Part shown: in pieces, positions 17,131 through 26,276 of the stretch | Layout of the letters: the number at the start of each line of letters is the position of its first letter | Numbering within the stretch: position 1 is the first letter of the stretch | Virus record (IMG/VR): IMGVR_UViG_3300018049_003153 | Coordinates: 1-35,411 of that record | Reading direction: 5' to 3' (one strand) | Length of the DNA stretch: 35,411 bases | Source: a virus | The notes under the pieces: generated by a model | Seen by the model: only the letters and a program-made list of their open reading frames with translations | Told to the model about the DNA's origin: nothing | Database searches by the model: none | Position numbers and translations under genes: made by a program

Positions 17131-17351
17131 TAGATTTAGATATTTTAAGTTTAAGACAATTGCAAAAAGAAAGTGCTAGAGCATTGAGTACTATGCAAGC
17201 AACTAATAACAATATTTGGCAGTTTAACAAACAAGCACATCACAATAGTCAGCAATGGTACAAAGCAGTAATACAATGGTATATCGATGAGTATGGAGAT
17301 TTGCCTAGTCAAACTGGACCTGGTAAAAAAGTAAAGTTAGTTATGGAATGA
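17127..17351 (+). CDS. Small protein of unknown function
   Basis: This 74-residue protein is Gln/Asn-rich, with a helix (SLRQLQKESARALSTMQATNN) followed by NIWQFNKQAHHNSQQWYKAVIQWYIDEYG and a Pro/Gly/Lys-rich tail (PSQTGPGKKVKL). No signal or membrane segment is present. Start and stop each overlap neighbours in ATGA style, supporting a real gene. It is one of only two short ORFs in the radical SAM region, so it is worth considering as a partner or peptide substrate. Nothing in its sequence proves that, and it lacks a typical leader-core split. Confidence 0.65.
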   Translation: MIDLDILSLRQLQKESARALSTMQATNNNIWQFNKQAHHNSQQWYKAVIQWYIDEYGDLPSQTGPGKKVKLVME

Positions 17352-17701
17352 AATATACAAAACCTATTAAAATATACTTGTTTAAAGATCAAAACAGAGT
17401 AGATGTTAGTGTAAAAGTTACAGACGATCTTGTTAATGGTTACAGATTTACAATTGATGAATTTGAAAAAATAATCGATAACTGGAAACATGGTGTTGAA
17501 TTTCAATTCGAAGGTGGTTATGCAGTTGTGGAGTATAAAAAACACGGACCGAGACCTGAACGTAAAATAGATCCTTATGTGCGTTTTAGCATAAGTATTG
17601 GGTATGGTACATTTCATCATAGATTAACATATGATGATATGATTACAATAGAAAAAGAATATTTCTATCAAAAAAATAATAAAATGTATTGGGACGAATA
17701 A
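17348..17701 (+). CDS. Protein of unknown function
   Basis: This 117-residue protein has alternating strand-like segments (PIKIYLFKDQ, RVDVSVKV, VEFQFEGGYAVVEYKK, RFSISIGYGTFHH) and short helices, so it is probably a small beta-rich fold. It is basic and has no cysteine. No family is recognised. It is coupled to both neighbours: ATG inside the previous stop region, and stop TAA overlapping the next ATG as TAATG. It is immediately followed by a radical SAM gene. A DNA- or glycan-binding role is possible but not supported. Confidence 0.65.
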   Translation: MKYTKPIKIYLFKDQNRVDVSVKVTDDLVNGYRFTIDEFEKIIDNWKHGVEFQFEGGYAVVEYKKHGPRPERKIDPYVRFSISIGYGTFHHRLTYDDMITIEKEYFYQKNNKMYWDE

Positions 17702-18786
17702 TGTATAGATATGAAGATGTAAAAGTTGTGCATTTAGAAGTAACACAACGATGCCAAGCAGCATGTCCTATGTGTGATCGTAATATGAACGGTGGTGCCG
17801 ATAATCCTCATATAACAAACGCAGAGCTTAGTTTAGAAGATTGTAAACGTATATTCAAACCTGAATTTATCCAACAACTCAAAACAATGTTTATGTGTGG
17901 CAATTTGGGCGATCCTATTGTTGCACGAGATACATTAGAAATATTCAAATATTTTAGAGAACACAACCCTAATATGTGGTTGAGTATGAACACAAACGCA
18001 GGAGCAAAAGATGAAACGTGGTGGCGTGAACTTGCCAAAGTCTTTGGTAGAATGGGCGCTGTTATTTTCAGCGTGGATGGTCTTAGTGACACTAATCATT
18101 TATACAGGCAGAATGTTGTCTGGGATAATGTAGAACGTAATATGAGAGCATTTATAGATGCCGGCGGTAGAGCTCGTTGGGATTATATTATTTTTGCACA
18201 CAACGAACATCAAGTAGAAGAAGCAGAAGCACTTGCTAATTCTTGGGGATGTGAAAAATTTATTAAAAAGAAAACTGGAAGATTTTACAGTACTGCTAAG
18301 TTAACAGGAAAAGAAACACACCAAGCAAAAAATCGCAAAGGTGAAGATACACAAAACTTAGCTAAACCTAAGAAAAAAGAAAATATTAACATTGCGTTGT
18401 TAAAAGAAAAACAACTTACCAAAGAATACGGTAGTATGAAAGATTACTACGATACTTGTAAAATTAAATGTAAAGTAGCAGAAGAAGGTAACATCTTTAT
18501 CACTGCCGAAGGACTAATGATGCCTTGTTGTTGGACTGCTGGACGCATGTATAAATGGTGGCATCCTGATCCTCGTGTAGAACAAGTATGGGACTTTATT
18601 GATCGTGCTGGGGGTAAAGAAGGCATAGATGTTATAGAAAATAATTTACAGGATGTAATGAATGGAACATTATTATCTGATATTGAAAATAGTTGGCATC
18701 TACCAAGCGTAAATGAAGGAAAATTAGGAGTATGTGCTCAAAAATGTGGCACAGAGTTCGATCCTTTTGCGGAGCAATTTAAATGA
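17701..18786 (+). CDS. Radical SAM protein with C-terminal SPASM-like domain
   Basis: This 361-residue protein starts at ATG 17701 (TAATG overlap); a TTG 12 bases upstream is not favoured. The cluster motif is CQAACPMC (Cys18, 22, 25). The usual GGEP is replaced by CGNLGDP (66-72). A block LYRQNVVWDNV...NEHQVEEAE (residues 134-185) is shared with the genes at 19791 and 26276. The C-terminus has Cys257, Gly271, Cys276-Cys277 (C-X13-G-X4-C) and Cys345-X3-Cys349, a second Fe-S site of SPASM type. It belongs to the radical SAM group with C-terminal auxiliary clusters. Its function is probably modification of a peptide or glycan substrate; unknown in detail. Confidence 0.85.
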   Translation: MYRYEDVKVVHLEVTQRCQAACPMCDRNMNGGADNPHITNAELSLEDCKRIFKPEFIQQLKTMFMCGNLGDPIVARDTLEIFKYFREHNPNMWLSMNTNAGAKDETWWRELAKVFGRMGAVIFSVDGLSDTNHLYRQNVVWDNVERNMRAFIDAGGRARWDYIIFAHNEHQVEEAEALANSWGCEKFIKKKTGRFYSTAKLTGKETHQAKNRKGEDTQNLAKPKKKENINIALLKEKQLTKEYGSMKDYYDTCKIKCKVAEEGNIFITAEGLMMPCCWTAGRMYKWWHPDPRVEQVWDFIDRAGGKEGIDVIENNLQDVMNGTLLSDIENSWHLPSVNEGKLGVCAQKCGTEFDPFAEQFK

Positions 18787-19508
18787 ATTGGAAAGGTAGA
18801 GAAATTGAATCTTTACATTTTGGACTTACATATAAATGCACATTAGGATGCTTAGAATGTGCAAGGACCTACGCTACAAAAAACAAAATTGCCGATATAT
18901 CAAATACTGTTCATGTTGATTATAAAAATTATACAAAATTAATTAATAAAATTAATCCTTCGTCGATTGAGTTTTGTGGAAATTGGGGAGATCCGATTTA
19001 CTATCCTGATTTAATACCTCTTGTGCAATTTATTAGGGAAAAAGAAAAAGACCTAGGCTTTCCAATAAAGATAAAGATGCATACAAATGGAAGTTATAGA
19101 GATAAAACGTTTTGGAATGAATTGGGCAATGTAATGACTTCAAATGATTGTATATTTTTTTCAATTGATGGTACAAGAGAAAATTTTACCAAATACAGAG
19201 TTAACGGAGATATTCAAAGCATAGACGTAGGTATTCAATCATTATTAGAAGTTGAAAATAAACCTACTTTGTATCAAAAAACTATTTGTTTTTCTTATAA
19301 CAAGTGGAAGTTAGTTGATATAGTAAAAGAAGCTATTAATGCTAAGTTTGATTATATAAGGTTTGACTGGCCGCATGTGAGTGAGCACGAATGGCTTCGT
19401 CCTGATTTTTCAGCACGTTGGGCTTGGAAAGTTTTAAAATTAGCTGGATATGATTTTAATTATCCAAAAAACAATACAGATATATTAGTAAAGTCGTTAA
19501 ATGTTTAA
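18783..19508 (+). CDS. Radical SAM catalytic subunit lacking its SPASM half (split gene)
   Basis: This 241-residue protein has CTLGCLEC (Cys19, 23, 26), CGNWGDP (residues 65-71) and HTNGSYRD, like the genes at 17701 and 19791, but it stops before the auxiliary cysteines. The next ORF, in another frame, begins KIKPMCMENLHPFVEINGLF and carries them. The ATG of that ORF lies eight bases inside this gene, so translation may be coupled. The pair therefore looks like one radical SAM enzyme in two chains, or one interrupted by a frameshift mutation or a sequencing error. No slippery heptamer is evident before the stop. Confidence 0.75.
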   Translation: MNWKGREIESLHFGLTYKCTLGCLECARTYATKNKIADISNTVHVDYKNYTKLINKINPSSIEFCGNWGDPIYYPDLIPLVQFIREKEKDLGFPIKIKMHTNGSYRDKTFWNELGNVMTSNDCIFFSIDGTRENFTKYRVNGDIQSIDVGIQSLLEVENKPTLYQKTICFSYNKWKLVDIVKEAINAKFDYIRFDWPHVSEHEWLRPDFSARWAWKVLKLAGYDFNYPKNNTDILVKSLNV

Positions 19509-19791
19509 AAAAATTAAACCTATGTGTATGGAAAATTTACACCCCTTTGTAGAAATAAATGGTTTATTTTTACCGTGTTGTTATTTAACAACTCATTCTA
19601 ATCATGAGCAGGAGTTAAGAAGTTTATTTGGTGACGATTACGAAATGTTAAAATTACAAAACAATCACCCAAAAAAAATTATGAAACTTTGGAATAAAAT
19701 TTATATGACTTGGAGAACAAAAAATCCTTATGTAGGATGCCTTAGGCATTGTCCTAAAAATGGCTCTTTAAAAATTAAGGAAAATGATTAA
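19501..19791 (+). CDS. Stand-alone SPASM-like partner of the split radical SAM protein
   Basis: This 96-residue protein has Cys9, Gly21, Cys26-Cys27 (C-X11-G-X4-C) and Cys80-X3-Cys84. That is the same arrangement as the C-terminal quarter of the proteins at 17701 and 26276, so it should hold an auxiliary Fe-S cluster. There is no radical SAM core. FLPCCYL aligns with MPCCWTA of 17701. Its start overlaps the upstream core by eight bases and its stop overlaps the next ATG as TAATG. It most likely acts with the preceding chain. Confidence 0.7.
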   Translation: MFKKIKPMCMENLHPFVEINGLFLPCCYLTTHSNHEQELRSLFGDDYEMLKLQNNHPKKIMKLWNKIYMTWRTKNPYVGCLRHCPKNGSLKIKEND

Positions 19792-20813
19792 TGTTTGGTA
19801 ATGCTAAAATATTACAATTAGAATTAAGTAGTATGTGTAATGCATTGTGTTTAGGTTGTCATAGGACCGAAACAATAAATTTTAATGAAACAAAAAAAGT
19901 AATACCAAAAAAACAATTAGTAAAATTAGAAACATTTGAAAAACTTTTGAAATCAAAAACTATGTCTACACTTACTGATTTAGAATTTTGTGGAACAATT
20001 GATGATCCGTTAATGCATCCAGATTTTGATAAATTTTTGTCAACAGCTAGTAAAATTAATAAAGATTTTGTTACTAGTGTGCATACAAATGGAAGTTTAC
20101 GTTCTCCTGAATATTTTAAAAAAATAGGCAAAGAATTACTAAAGTTTCCTAATCACAGTTTGCATTTTAGTATTGATGGATTGAGAAATACAAATCATAT
20201 ATATAGACAAAAGACCGATTTTGATAAAATCATAGAAAATGCCAAAGCAGCAATTGATAGCGGTGCTAGAGTTATTTGGCAATACTTGATATTTCCTTGG
20301 AATGAACATCAAGTTGATCAAGCAGAAGAATTAGCTTATAAAATGGGGTTTAAAAGTTTTCATAAAAGATACGATTTGTCTCATATAAGCGAAACCGAAA
20401 CACCTGAAAGTGTAGTGGTAAAAAAGGCAAAAAATAAGCCGTTACCGGATGATGATTTTGAGCCAAAAGATTATACAGAAAAAGAAAAACTTGAAATAAG
20501 TTGTCATAGTTTAGAACGTAAAATGTATTTTATGGGTTATGATAGTAAAATTTGGCCCTGTTGTTTTTTACATAATGGTTATTTTATGAATCACGGAATG
20601 TACAATCATATGACCGACCGTATCAATAAAAATTATGGAGATAACTTTAACAACTTAGAATATTATACAATGGATGAAATCGTCAAACACGAATTTTTTC
20701 AAAATGATTTAATAAAAAGTTTTGAAGCAAAAGTAGGCGAAGGCAAATGTGATAAAATAAAAAGATGTGCAGATACTTGCACAGTTAAAAGGAAAACAAA
20801 GCATGATGCGTAA
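19791..20813 (+). CDS. Radical SAM protein with C-terminal SPASM-like domain
   Basis: This 340-residue protein has CNALCLGC (Cys16, 20, 23). The GGEP position reads CGTIDDP (67-73), again not the canonical motif. SIDGLRNTNHIYRQ and WNEHQVDQAEELA match the neighbours. The C-terminus has Cys228, Cys247-Cys248 and Cys320/326/330; the glycine of C-X13-G-X4-C is a serine here. It therefore has a second cluster site. It overlaps the preceding gene by one base, and the next gene starts inside its last codons. Confidence 0.8.
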   Translation: MFGNAKILQLELSSMCNALCLGCHRTETINFNETKKVIPKKQLVKLETFEKLLKSKTMSTLTDLEFCGTIDDPLMHPDFDKFLSTASKINKDFVTSVHTNGSLRSPEYFKKIGKELLKFPNHSLHFSIDGLRNTNHIYRQKTDFDKIIENAKAAIDSGARVIWQYLIFPWNEHQVDQAEELAYKMGFKSFHKRYDLSHISETETPESVVVKKAKNKPLPDDDFEPKDYTEKEKLEISCHSLERKMYFMGYDSKIWPCCFLHNGYFMNHGMYNHMTDRINKNYGDNFNNLEYYTMDEIVKHEFFQNDLIKSFEAKVGEGKCDKIKRCADTCTVKRKTKHDA

Positions 20814-22167
20814 TTATACAGTAGCATTTATAGATAATACCGAATTAGCAAACAATGATATAGCCAGAGGAGTTAGTAAAAATTTAACTGAATTTTGGTG
20901 GGTAGAATTAGGAGCTCAAATAGGATTAAAAAATATTAAAAAGTTTTTGAGCCATCAGCAAGCTATTAAATATGCCGTTAAAAATAATGTAGAACACTTA
21001 GTATGTATTAATATGGGTAATGATTTAGAAGTACAAGGAAGATTCCTAGAAACCTTGGATAGCTTTTTAGTTGAAGATGATATATTAGTAGGGCACATAC
21101 TAGATAGAAAAGAACGTTATATTGAAATACATGATCAAGCATTTTATCTAAATACAAAAAAATTAAAAGAAATTAGCGATTGTGATTTCACAAGACACGA
21201 AGATAGTATAGAATTGATTGAGCCAACAAGAAGTGAAGAAAATCATCACGATGAATACACTCCATTTTGGATTGCGCCAAGTTTATTTACAAATACATAT
21301 AAAAATTGTAAGCGTGGTTATAAAATTGTAAATGATATTTTAAAAGCTGGATATACGATTAGAAGTTTTGATAATTATGTTAGAAAAAGCAAGTTTTATT
21401 TGTATCCAGACACTGATGATACTAGTGATAAATTAGCACAGCTTACAGAAAAACAGTTAATAAGTAAATTTTATGTATACAATACTGATACAAACAATAC
21501 TAATTCTAGGTTTGTTAAATCCTGTACTAATGCGCAACCTCTAAGTAGAATGGTTACAGTTGCAGCAGGATTAAATCATTTAAAAATTATAAAAGAAATA
21601 GGATACACAAAGGATTTTGAATTAATGTTTGCAGACTATGATAGATTTAGTTTGTATGTAATGCGTAAAATGTATGAAACATGGGATGGTAGAGATTACA
21701 AAAAATTTATTCAAAGTATAGATACACGTACATACAATGGAAACTTTGTAGCAGAAAACTTTGGCGATTTTGATAATGATTTTATAGAACACTGGGGAGG
21801 GTTTGAGGAGTGGTGTACTTGGTGGACCGAATTTAGAGATAATATCAAAGTTAAATTTGAAAGAGTAAACTATTTACTTGTTAGACAGCATACAGATCAA
21901 GTGAATAAAATACATGATTTTTTAAATGTTGAAGGAAATAAAATACTTTGGTTGAGTAATGTTTATCATTATAAACCTACAAGTATTTTCCATAGTCTGA
22001 TAGATAGGGCTAGAGCACAAGATTATTTAATTAGTCGAATACCAAATACTGTTCATATATTTGGTGATTTTGCTATGCCTTATGGATCTCCTGGACTTAC
22101 TAGTGACAAATATATAAAAATTGAAAAAATTGCACATCAATTTTTAAATCAAATAGAAAATAATTAA
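20803..22167 (+). CDS. Two-domain protein of unknown function (GT-like plus Rossmann-like), paralogue of 29866-31155
   Basis: This 454-residue protein starts at ATG 20803, after AAGGA; ATG 20806 is equally possible. Residues about 96-116 (VGHILDRKERYIEIHDQAFYLN) resemble a motif seen in some GT-like proteins. A later block is YVYNTDTN (224-231), VAAGLNHLKIIKEIGY (253-268), FADYDRFSLY (276-285) and TWDG (293-296), which could be a Rossmann/methyltransferase-like domain. The same block order occurs in the minus-strand gene at 29866. No catalytic assignment is safe. It ends the 15225-22167 operon. Confidence 0.6.
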   Translation: MMRNYTVAFIDNTELANNDIARGVSKNLTEFWWVELGAQIGLKNIKKFLSHQQAIKYAVKNNVEHLVCINMGNDLEVQGRFLETLDSFLVEDDILVGHILDRKERYIEIHDQAFYLNTKKLKEISDCDFTRHEDSIELIEPTRSEENHHDEYTPFWIAPSLFTNTYKNCKRGYKIVNDILKAGYTIRSFDNYVRKSKFYLYPDTDDTSDKLAQLTEKQLISKFYVYNTDTNNTNSRFVKSCTNAQPLSRMVTVAAGLNHLKIIKEIGYTKDFELMFADYDRFSLYVMRKMYETWDGRDYKKFIQSIDTRTYNGNFVAENFGDFDNDFIEHWGGFEEWCTWWTEFRDNIKVKFERVNYLLVRQHTDQVNKIHDFLNVEGNKILWLSNVYHYKPTSIFHSLIDRARAQDYLISRIPNTVHIFGDFAMPYGSPGLTSDKYIKIEKIAHQFLNQIENN

Positions 22168-22182
22168 GTGCGCAGTTAATGG

Positions 22183-22190
22183 AATAAATA
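22183..22190 (+). promoter_or_regulatory. Possible late promoter box (AATAAATA)
   Basis: AATAAATA matches NATAAATA and lies in the 27-base gap between operons, but only four bases separate it from ATG 22195. If used, the transcript would be leaderless or nearly so. No ribosome-binding site other than a weak GGA is present. Confidence 0.35.
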
Positions 22191-22194
22191 CAGT

Positions 22195-23595
22195 ATGAGT
22201 AAAGTATCAGATACATTTTGCATCCTTCCATGGGTGCATCTAAGCACAAGACCAGACGGAAGTATGCGTGTTTGTTGTACAGCAAACGCTAGTAGCGTTG
22301 GACCAACAAACGATAAAGAGCATGGTGGCCAAGTTGGTATCTTAAAAACGGATGATGGTAAACCAAACAATTTAAACGTAACAGATTTCCAAACTGCTTG
22401 GAACAGCAAATACATGAAAAATGTGCGTAAGCAAATGATGAATGGTGAAAAGCCGCCTAGTTGTTTAAAATGTTATAAAGAAGAAGCAGCAGGACACAAT
22501 TCAAAACGCATGTGGGAAACAGCGTATTGGAGTCAACGTGTAAATGTAGATGATTTGATTGCTAACACAACTGATGATGGCGAAGTGCCTCCTCAGCTTG
22601 CATACATTGATTTGCGTTTTGGAACCAAATGTCAGTTAGCTTGTGTAATGTGTAGTCCCCACGATAGTTCGGGTTGGATAAAAGATTATAAAAAGATCTT
22701 TCCAGATGTAAAAAATGAATCTCTAAAAGAAACAATGCAATGGCAAGACAAAGGCAGTTATAATGGTAGTAGTTATAACTGGCATAAACAGAATGATACG
22801 TTTTGGGAACAGTTTTATGAGCAAATGCCTAATATGCAGCAAATATATTTTGCTGGCGGCGAAAGTTTAATTATTGAGGAGCATTATGAGATACTTGAAG
22901 AAGCAATTCGACAAGGTATTGCAAAAGATCTTGAACTACGTTATAACTCAAATGGAGTTGAATGGAGAGAGGATTTATTTGATTTATGGAAAGAATTCAA
23001 ACTGGTGCGTTTTCACTATTCGGTAGATAGTATACACGAAATGAATAGCTATATTCGTTATCCTAGTGAATGGAAACGCACAGAAGAAGTATTCCACATA
23101 TTAGATAAAGAAACTAGCAATAATGTTGAAGTTACTATTGCTTGTGCAGTACAAGCGTTAAATGTGTATTACTTACCAGACTTTATTAAATGGAAACTTG
23201 AACAAGGGTTTAGTAAAATTAATATGTGGCCATTTGGCGCAGGCGGTATTAATTATCACTTTGTATATCATCCCCCACATCTTAATGTAAAAGTGTTACC
23301 TAAATGGTTTAAAGAAGAAGTGCGTAAAAAGTACGAAGAGTTTTATCCTTGGTGGAAAGAAAACTGGGAACTAGGTGTTCCTAGTTGGCACAAGGGCAAA
23401 GTTAATGAAAGCATGTTTGAAGCAGCACCGTACGGATTAAAACGTCTCGAAGGTATGTTAAGTTTTATGGAAAGTGAAGACTGGAGTGTTCGCTTACCAG
23501 AAATGAAAGAATTTATTGAGTTGTGCGACAAACAACGTGGATTAAACTGGCAGGAAATATTTCCTGAAATGAAGGATATATTTAAAGATGTCTGA
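22195..23595 (+). CDS. N-terminal-twitch radical SAM protein
   Basis: This 466-residue protein has N-terminal Cys9-X12-Gly22-X4-Cys27 (CILPWVHLSTRPDGSMRVCC) and Cys90-X2-Cys93. The core cluster CQLACVMC (Cys146, 150, 153) is next, then FAGGESL (residues 219-225). A central region with RYPSEWKRTEEVFHIL near residue 290 is shared with the next radical SAM gene (RHPAKWNKILKNLHLL). The C-terminal RGLNWQEIFPEM is like 11835 and 34083. Substrate unknown. It is the first gene of the 22195-29902 operon and overlaps the next by eight bases. Confidence 0.87.
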   Translation: MSKVSDTFCILPWVHLSTRPDGSMRVCCTANASSVGPTNDKEHGGQVGILKTDDGKPNNLNVTDFQTAWNSKYMKNVRKQMMNGEKPPSCLKCYKEEAAGHNSKRMWETAYWSQRVNVDDLIANTTDDGEVPPQLAYIDLRFGTKCQLACVMCSPHDSSGWIKDYKKIFPDVKNESLKETMQWQDKGSYNGSSYNWHKQNDTFWEQFYEQMPNMQQIYFAGGESLIIEEHYEILEEAIRQGIAKDLELRYNSNGVEWREDLFDLWKEFKLVRFHYSVDSIHEMNSYIRYPSEWKRTEEVFHILDKETSNNVEVTIACAVQALNVYYLPDFIKWKLEQGFSKINMWPFGAGGINYHFVYHPPHLNVKVLPKWFKEEVRKKYEEFYPWWKENWELGVPSWHKGKVNESMFEAAPYGLKRLEGMLSFMESEDWSVRLPEMKEFIELCDKQRGLNWQEIFPEMKDIFKDV

Positions 23596-24901
23596 TACAT
23601 TTTGTCCAATACCTTGGATTTTTCAAGCAGTGCGAGCAAACGGAGACATACGTGTTTGTTGTCAAGCAAACGTGACAAAAAACAAAGGTGTTATACGTAA
23701 AGAGGACGGAACTGCTTATAACGCTGGAGTTGATGTATTACAAGATGCACGTAACGCAGATTTTATGAAAACTATACGAAGTAATATGTTAATAGGCAAA
23801 TGGAGTGAAGAGTGCGGTCGTTGTCGTAGTGAAGAAGAAAATGGTTTGAATAGTAGACGCAAATACGAACAACAGAATTGGCCTCAATTTACATTAGAGA
23901 AAGCACAAGCTCAAACTGAATTAGATGGTAGTATTGATATAGAAGAAACACCTATTGAATATTATGATTTGCGTTTTGGTAACTTTTGTAATCTAAAATG
24001 TCGTATGTGCGGACCTACGGACAGTGACGCCTGGTATGATGACTGGATAAAACTTACAGGAAAAAATACATTTAAAGATACTAGTGGCGAAGTTGAAATC
24101 AAAATAGTTGGTAATAAGTTGTGTGCAACTGAATTTGATTGGCCAACATACGAGCCATTTTGGGAACAATTAGAAGCAAATGCACACAACATAAAACATG
24201 TTTATTTTGCAGGTGGAGAACCGATGCTAATTGAAAGGCATTATGATTTTTTAGAGCGCTGTATTGAAAACGGCAGTGCAAAAAATATGATTGTAGAATA
24301 CAATACCAACATGAGTACATTGCCTTCTAGAGTTTTGAAATTGTGGGAAAGTTTTAAACAAGTACGAGTAGGTGCTAGTGTTGATGGAATGAATGCAGTT
24401 TTAGAATATCAACGTCATCCTGCAAAATGGAATAAAATACTTAAAAATTTACATTTATTAGATAACACGCCATCTAATATAATGGGTTGGTTAGCTTTTA
24501 CAGTTACAGCATATAACGTAAATCATATGATAGATTTTATGAAATGGAAATTAACTGAAAGCAAATTTAAAAAAATTAACAGCACTAAAAGAAGACCTAT
24601 TATTACTCATCACGTAGCACACCATCCTAAGCATTTGAATATACGTGTGTTACCAGACGAAATGAAAAGCGAAATAATCAAAAGATTTGAAGGTTTTATG
24701 TATTGGGCAATGGAGCAAGATTTAGATGACAATACTTTTAACAAAGCACAAGATATAAAAAATAGTGTAATAAAATACATGACAAGTGAAAGTTATTATG
24801 ATACGCATTGGGAAGAGTTTTTAAAGTATACACAAGATCTTGATCGTATACGAGGAGAAAGTCTTTTAGATGTTGAACCAATGTTTTCGGAGTACATATG
24901 A
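23588..24901 (+). CDS. N-terminal-twitch radical SAM protein
   Basis: This 437-residue protein is a close paralogue of the upstream gene. It has Cys6-X12-Gly19-X4-Cys24 (CPIPWIFQAVRANGDIRVCC), then Cys76 and Cys79. The core cluster is CNLKCRMC (Cys124, 128, 131), followed by FAGGEPML. The HHVAHHPKHLNIRVLP segment matches HFVYHPPHLNVKVLP upstream. The C-terminal motif is divergent (DRIRGESLLDVEPMF). The adjacent related pair suggests tandem duplication. It overlaps the SDR-like gene by ATGA. Confidence 0.87.
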   Translation: MSDTFCPIPWIFQAVRANGDIRVCCQANVTKNKGVIRKEDGTAYNAGVDVLQDARNADFMKTIRSNMLIGKWSEECGRCRSEEENGLNSRRKYEQQNWPQFTLEKAQAQTELDGSIDIEETPIEYYDLRFGNFCNLKCRMCGPTDSDAWYDDWIKLTGKNTFKDTSGEVEIKIVGNKLCATEFDWPTYEPFWEQLEANAHNIKHVYFAGGEPMLIERHYDFLERCIENGSAKNMIVEYNTNMSTLPSRVLKLWESFKQVRVGASVDGMNAVLEYQRHPAKWNKILKNLHLLDNTPSNIMGWLAFTVTAYNVNHMIDFMKWKLTESKFKKINSTKRRPIITHHVAHHPKHLNIRVLPDEMKSEIIKRFEGFMYWAMEQDLDDNTFNKAQDIKNSVIKYMTSESYYDTHWEEFLKYTQDLDRIRGESLLDVEPMFSEYI

Positions 24902-25455
24902 TCATTACAGGAAATTTAGAAGAAAATTTAGCAAACGCATTGCATAAAATATACCCATATGCTCAATATTGCAGTCGTACAACAGGATTTGATTTAAGTT
25001 TACGTGAAGATCAAGTACGTGTAGCACAACTAGTTTTAGAACATGATGTTTTTATAAATTGTGCAGCATTATTTAAATTCCATCAAACAAATTTGTTAGA
25101 TGAAGTATATCGTGTGTGTACTGAAAATAATCATCGTCCTCATATTATTAATATAGGCAGTACAACCGATCGTGTAAAAAACGGAAAAGCATGGAGATAC
25201 AATGCCGAAAAGAAGGCGTTGCGTGATTACAGTAACACACTTGGTATAAGCGGAGTATGGGGTAAAACGCCAAAAATTACATACATAAGTTTTGGTACGC
25301 TAAGTAATAATAGTAAAAAACATCCAGAAAGAGTTTGCTTAGATATTAACCGAGCAGCAGAATATATTAAATGGATTGTAGATCAACCTAAAGACATAGG
25401 TATAAATGAAATAAGTATTGATCCTATGCAAGACAAATATTGGAACGAAGAATGA
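24898..25455 (+). CDS. Short-chain dehydrogenase/reductase-like protein
   Basis: This 185-residue protein resembles an SDR Rossmann fold but is shorter than the usual 240-260. It begins MIITGNLEENLANALHKIYP in place of a full TGxxxGIG motif. VFINCAALFKF (51-61) corresponds to the NAG region, HIINIGSTT (Ser88) to the catalytic Ser strand and YNAEK (Tyr101 to Lys105) to YxxxK. The glycine-rich loop is not canonical, so NAD(P) binding is uncertain. It could be a redox partner in the same tailoring pathway. Start overlaps the radical SAM stop; the stop overlaps the oxygenase ATG. Confidence 0.6.
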   Translation: MIITGNLEENLANALHKIYPYAQYCSRTTGFDLSLREDQVRVAQLVLEHDVFINCAALFKFHQTNLLDEVYRVCTENNHRPHIINIGSTTDRVKNGKAWRYNAEKKALRDYSNTLGISGVWGKTPKITYISFGTLSNNSKKHPERVCLDINRAAEYIKWIVDQPKDIGINEISIDPMQDKYWNEE

Positions 25456-26276
25456 GTATAGCTAAACTAGATACAGATCCAGATACAAAAATAGATTTTG
25501 AAGTTGCAGAAGAATATCACGAAGCATGGAAAGCTACATGGACTGATAGTTTTCAAGTACATGATGTAATGGATGAAGATGAACTTGAATGGCTCAAAGA
25601 ACACATGCTCAAACGCTATGACAAGATGCGTGTAAAAGAAACAGGTACACTACATTTTTTCAGTGATAACGCTGCTATTGAAGACAAGTTTTTTGATAAG
25701 TGGAAAAAATATATACCAGAACTAGAACAAACAGGCATGTGGGAAGGTAATTTTGTTATGACTGCAAGTCCATACAACTTGCATATTGATACAGGTCGTC
25801 CAGAATATCTTATGGATCGCGGGCTAGTACCAGGTAGACAAATTATTATTCCGTTGTGGGTTGGACATACAAATAAAACATACAAAGGTACAGATAAAAT
25901 ACCCCCTGCAGGTACCTGTTTGTTTGACAATAGATTTATCAAGTTTGGAACTAACTTTGCAAAAAGTGATAACAAATATGACACAGATGTTTTTTATACA
26001 GTGCGTAACTATGACAATTTGACTTGTTATAACAAAGATGGAAGCATTAAAGAAGTAGATTGGGATAAACCGTTTGACCCAGAAGTGCGAGAAAAATATT
26101 TAAGCCATTTTCCAGCACGTTGGTTAGATGGCTTTGACTTTGAAGCAATGTATAACTGGGACAGAGGCAGTATAATTGCATTTGATAGATGTCAAGCACA
26201 CAGTGGTATGGATTTTCCAAAATACAAAGTTACAATGAAAGCTGGATTAAGTTTAATGACTACAAGGAAACTTTAA
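25452..26276 (+). CDS. 2OG-Fe(II) oxygenase-like protein
   Basis: This 274-residue protein starts at ATG 25452 (ATGA overlap with the SDR-like gene). A likely iron-binding facial triad is present: His111 and Asp113 in NLHIDTGRPEY, and distal His250 in DRCQAHSGMDF. A basic residue follows at the right distance to bind 2-oxoglutarate (KYKVTMKAG). The strands IIIPLWVG and GSIIAFDR fit a double-stranded beta helix. This is the fold of prolyl/aspartyl and similar hydroxylases. The substrate, peptide or small molecule, is unknown. Radical SAM genes are on both sides of the SDR-oxygenase pair. Confidence 0.75.
   Translation: MSIAKLDTDPDTKIDFEVAEEYHEAWKATWTDSFQVHDVMDEDELEWLKEHMLKRYDKMRVKETGTLHFFSDNAAIEDKFFDKWKKYIPELEQTGMWEGNFVMTASPYNLHIDTGRPEYLMDRGLVPGRQIIIPLWVGHTNKTYKGTDKIPPAGTCLFDNRFIKFGTNFAKSDNKYDTDVFYTVRNYDNLTCYNKDGSIKEVDWDKPFDPEVREKYLSHFPARWLDGFDFEAMYNWDRGSIIAFDRCQAHSGMDFPKYKVTMKAGLSLMTTRKL

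Noticed and set aside
19480-19520. Programmed ribosomal frameshift joining 18783 and 19501
   Set aside because: No slippery heptamer precedes the stop; the A-run comes after it. Coupled re-initiation at the overlapping ATG is simpler.
26189-26275. Upstream extension of the 26276 radical SAM gene
   Set aside because: The extension lies inside the oxygenase gene and lacks similarity to paralogues; TAATG at 26276 gives a start typical of this genome.
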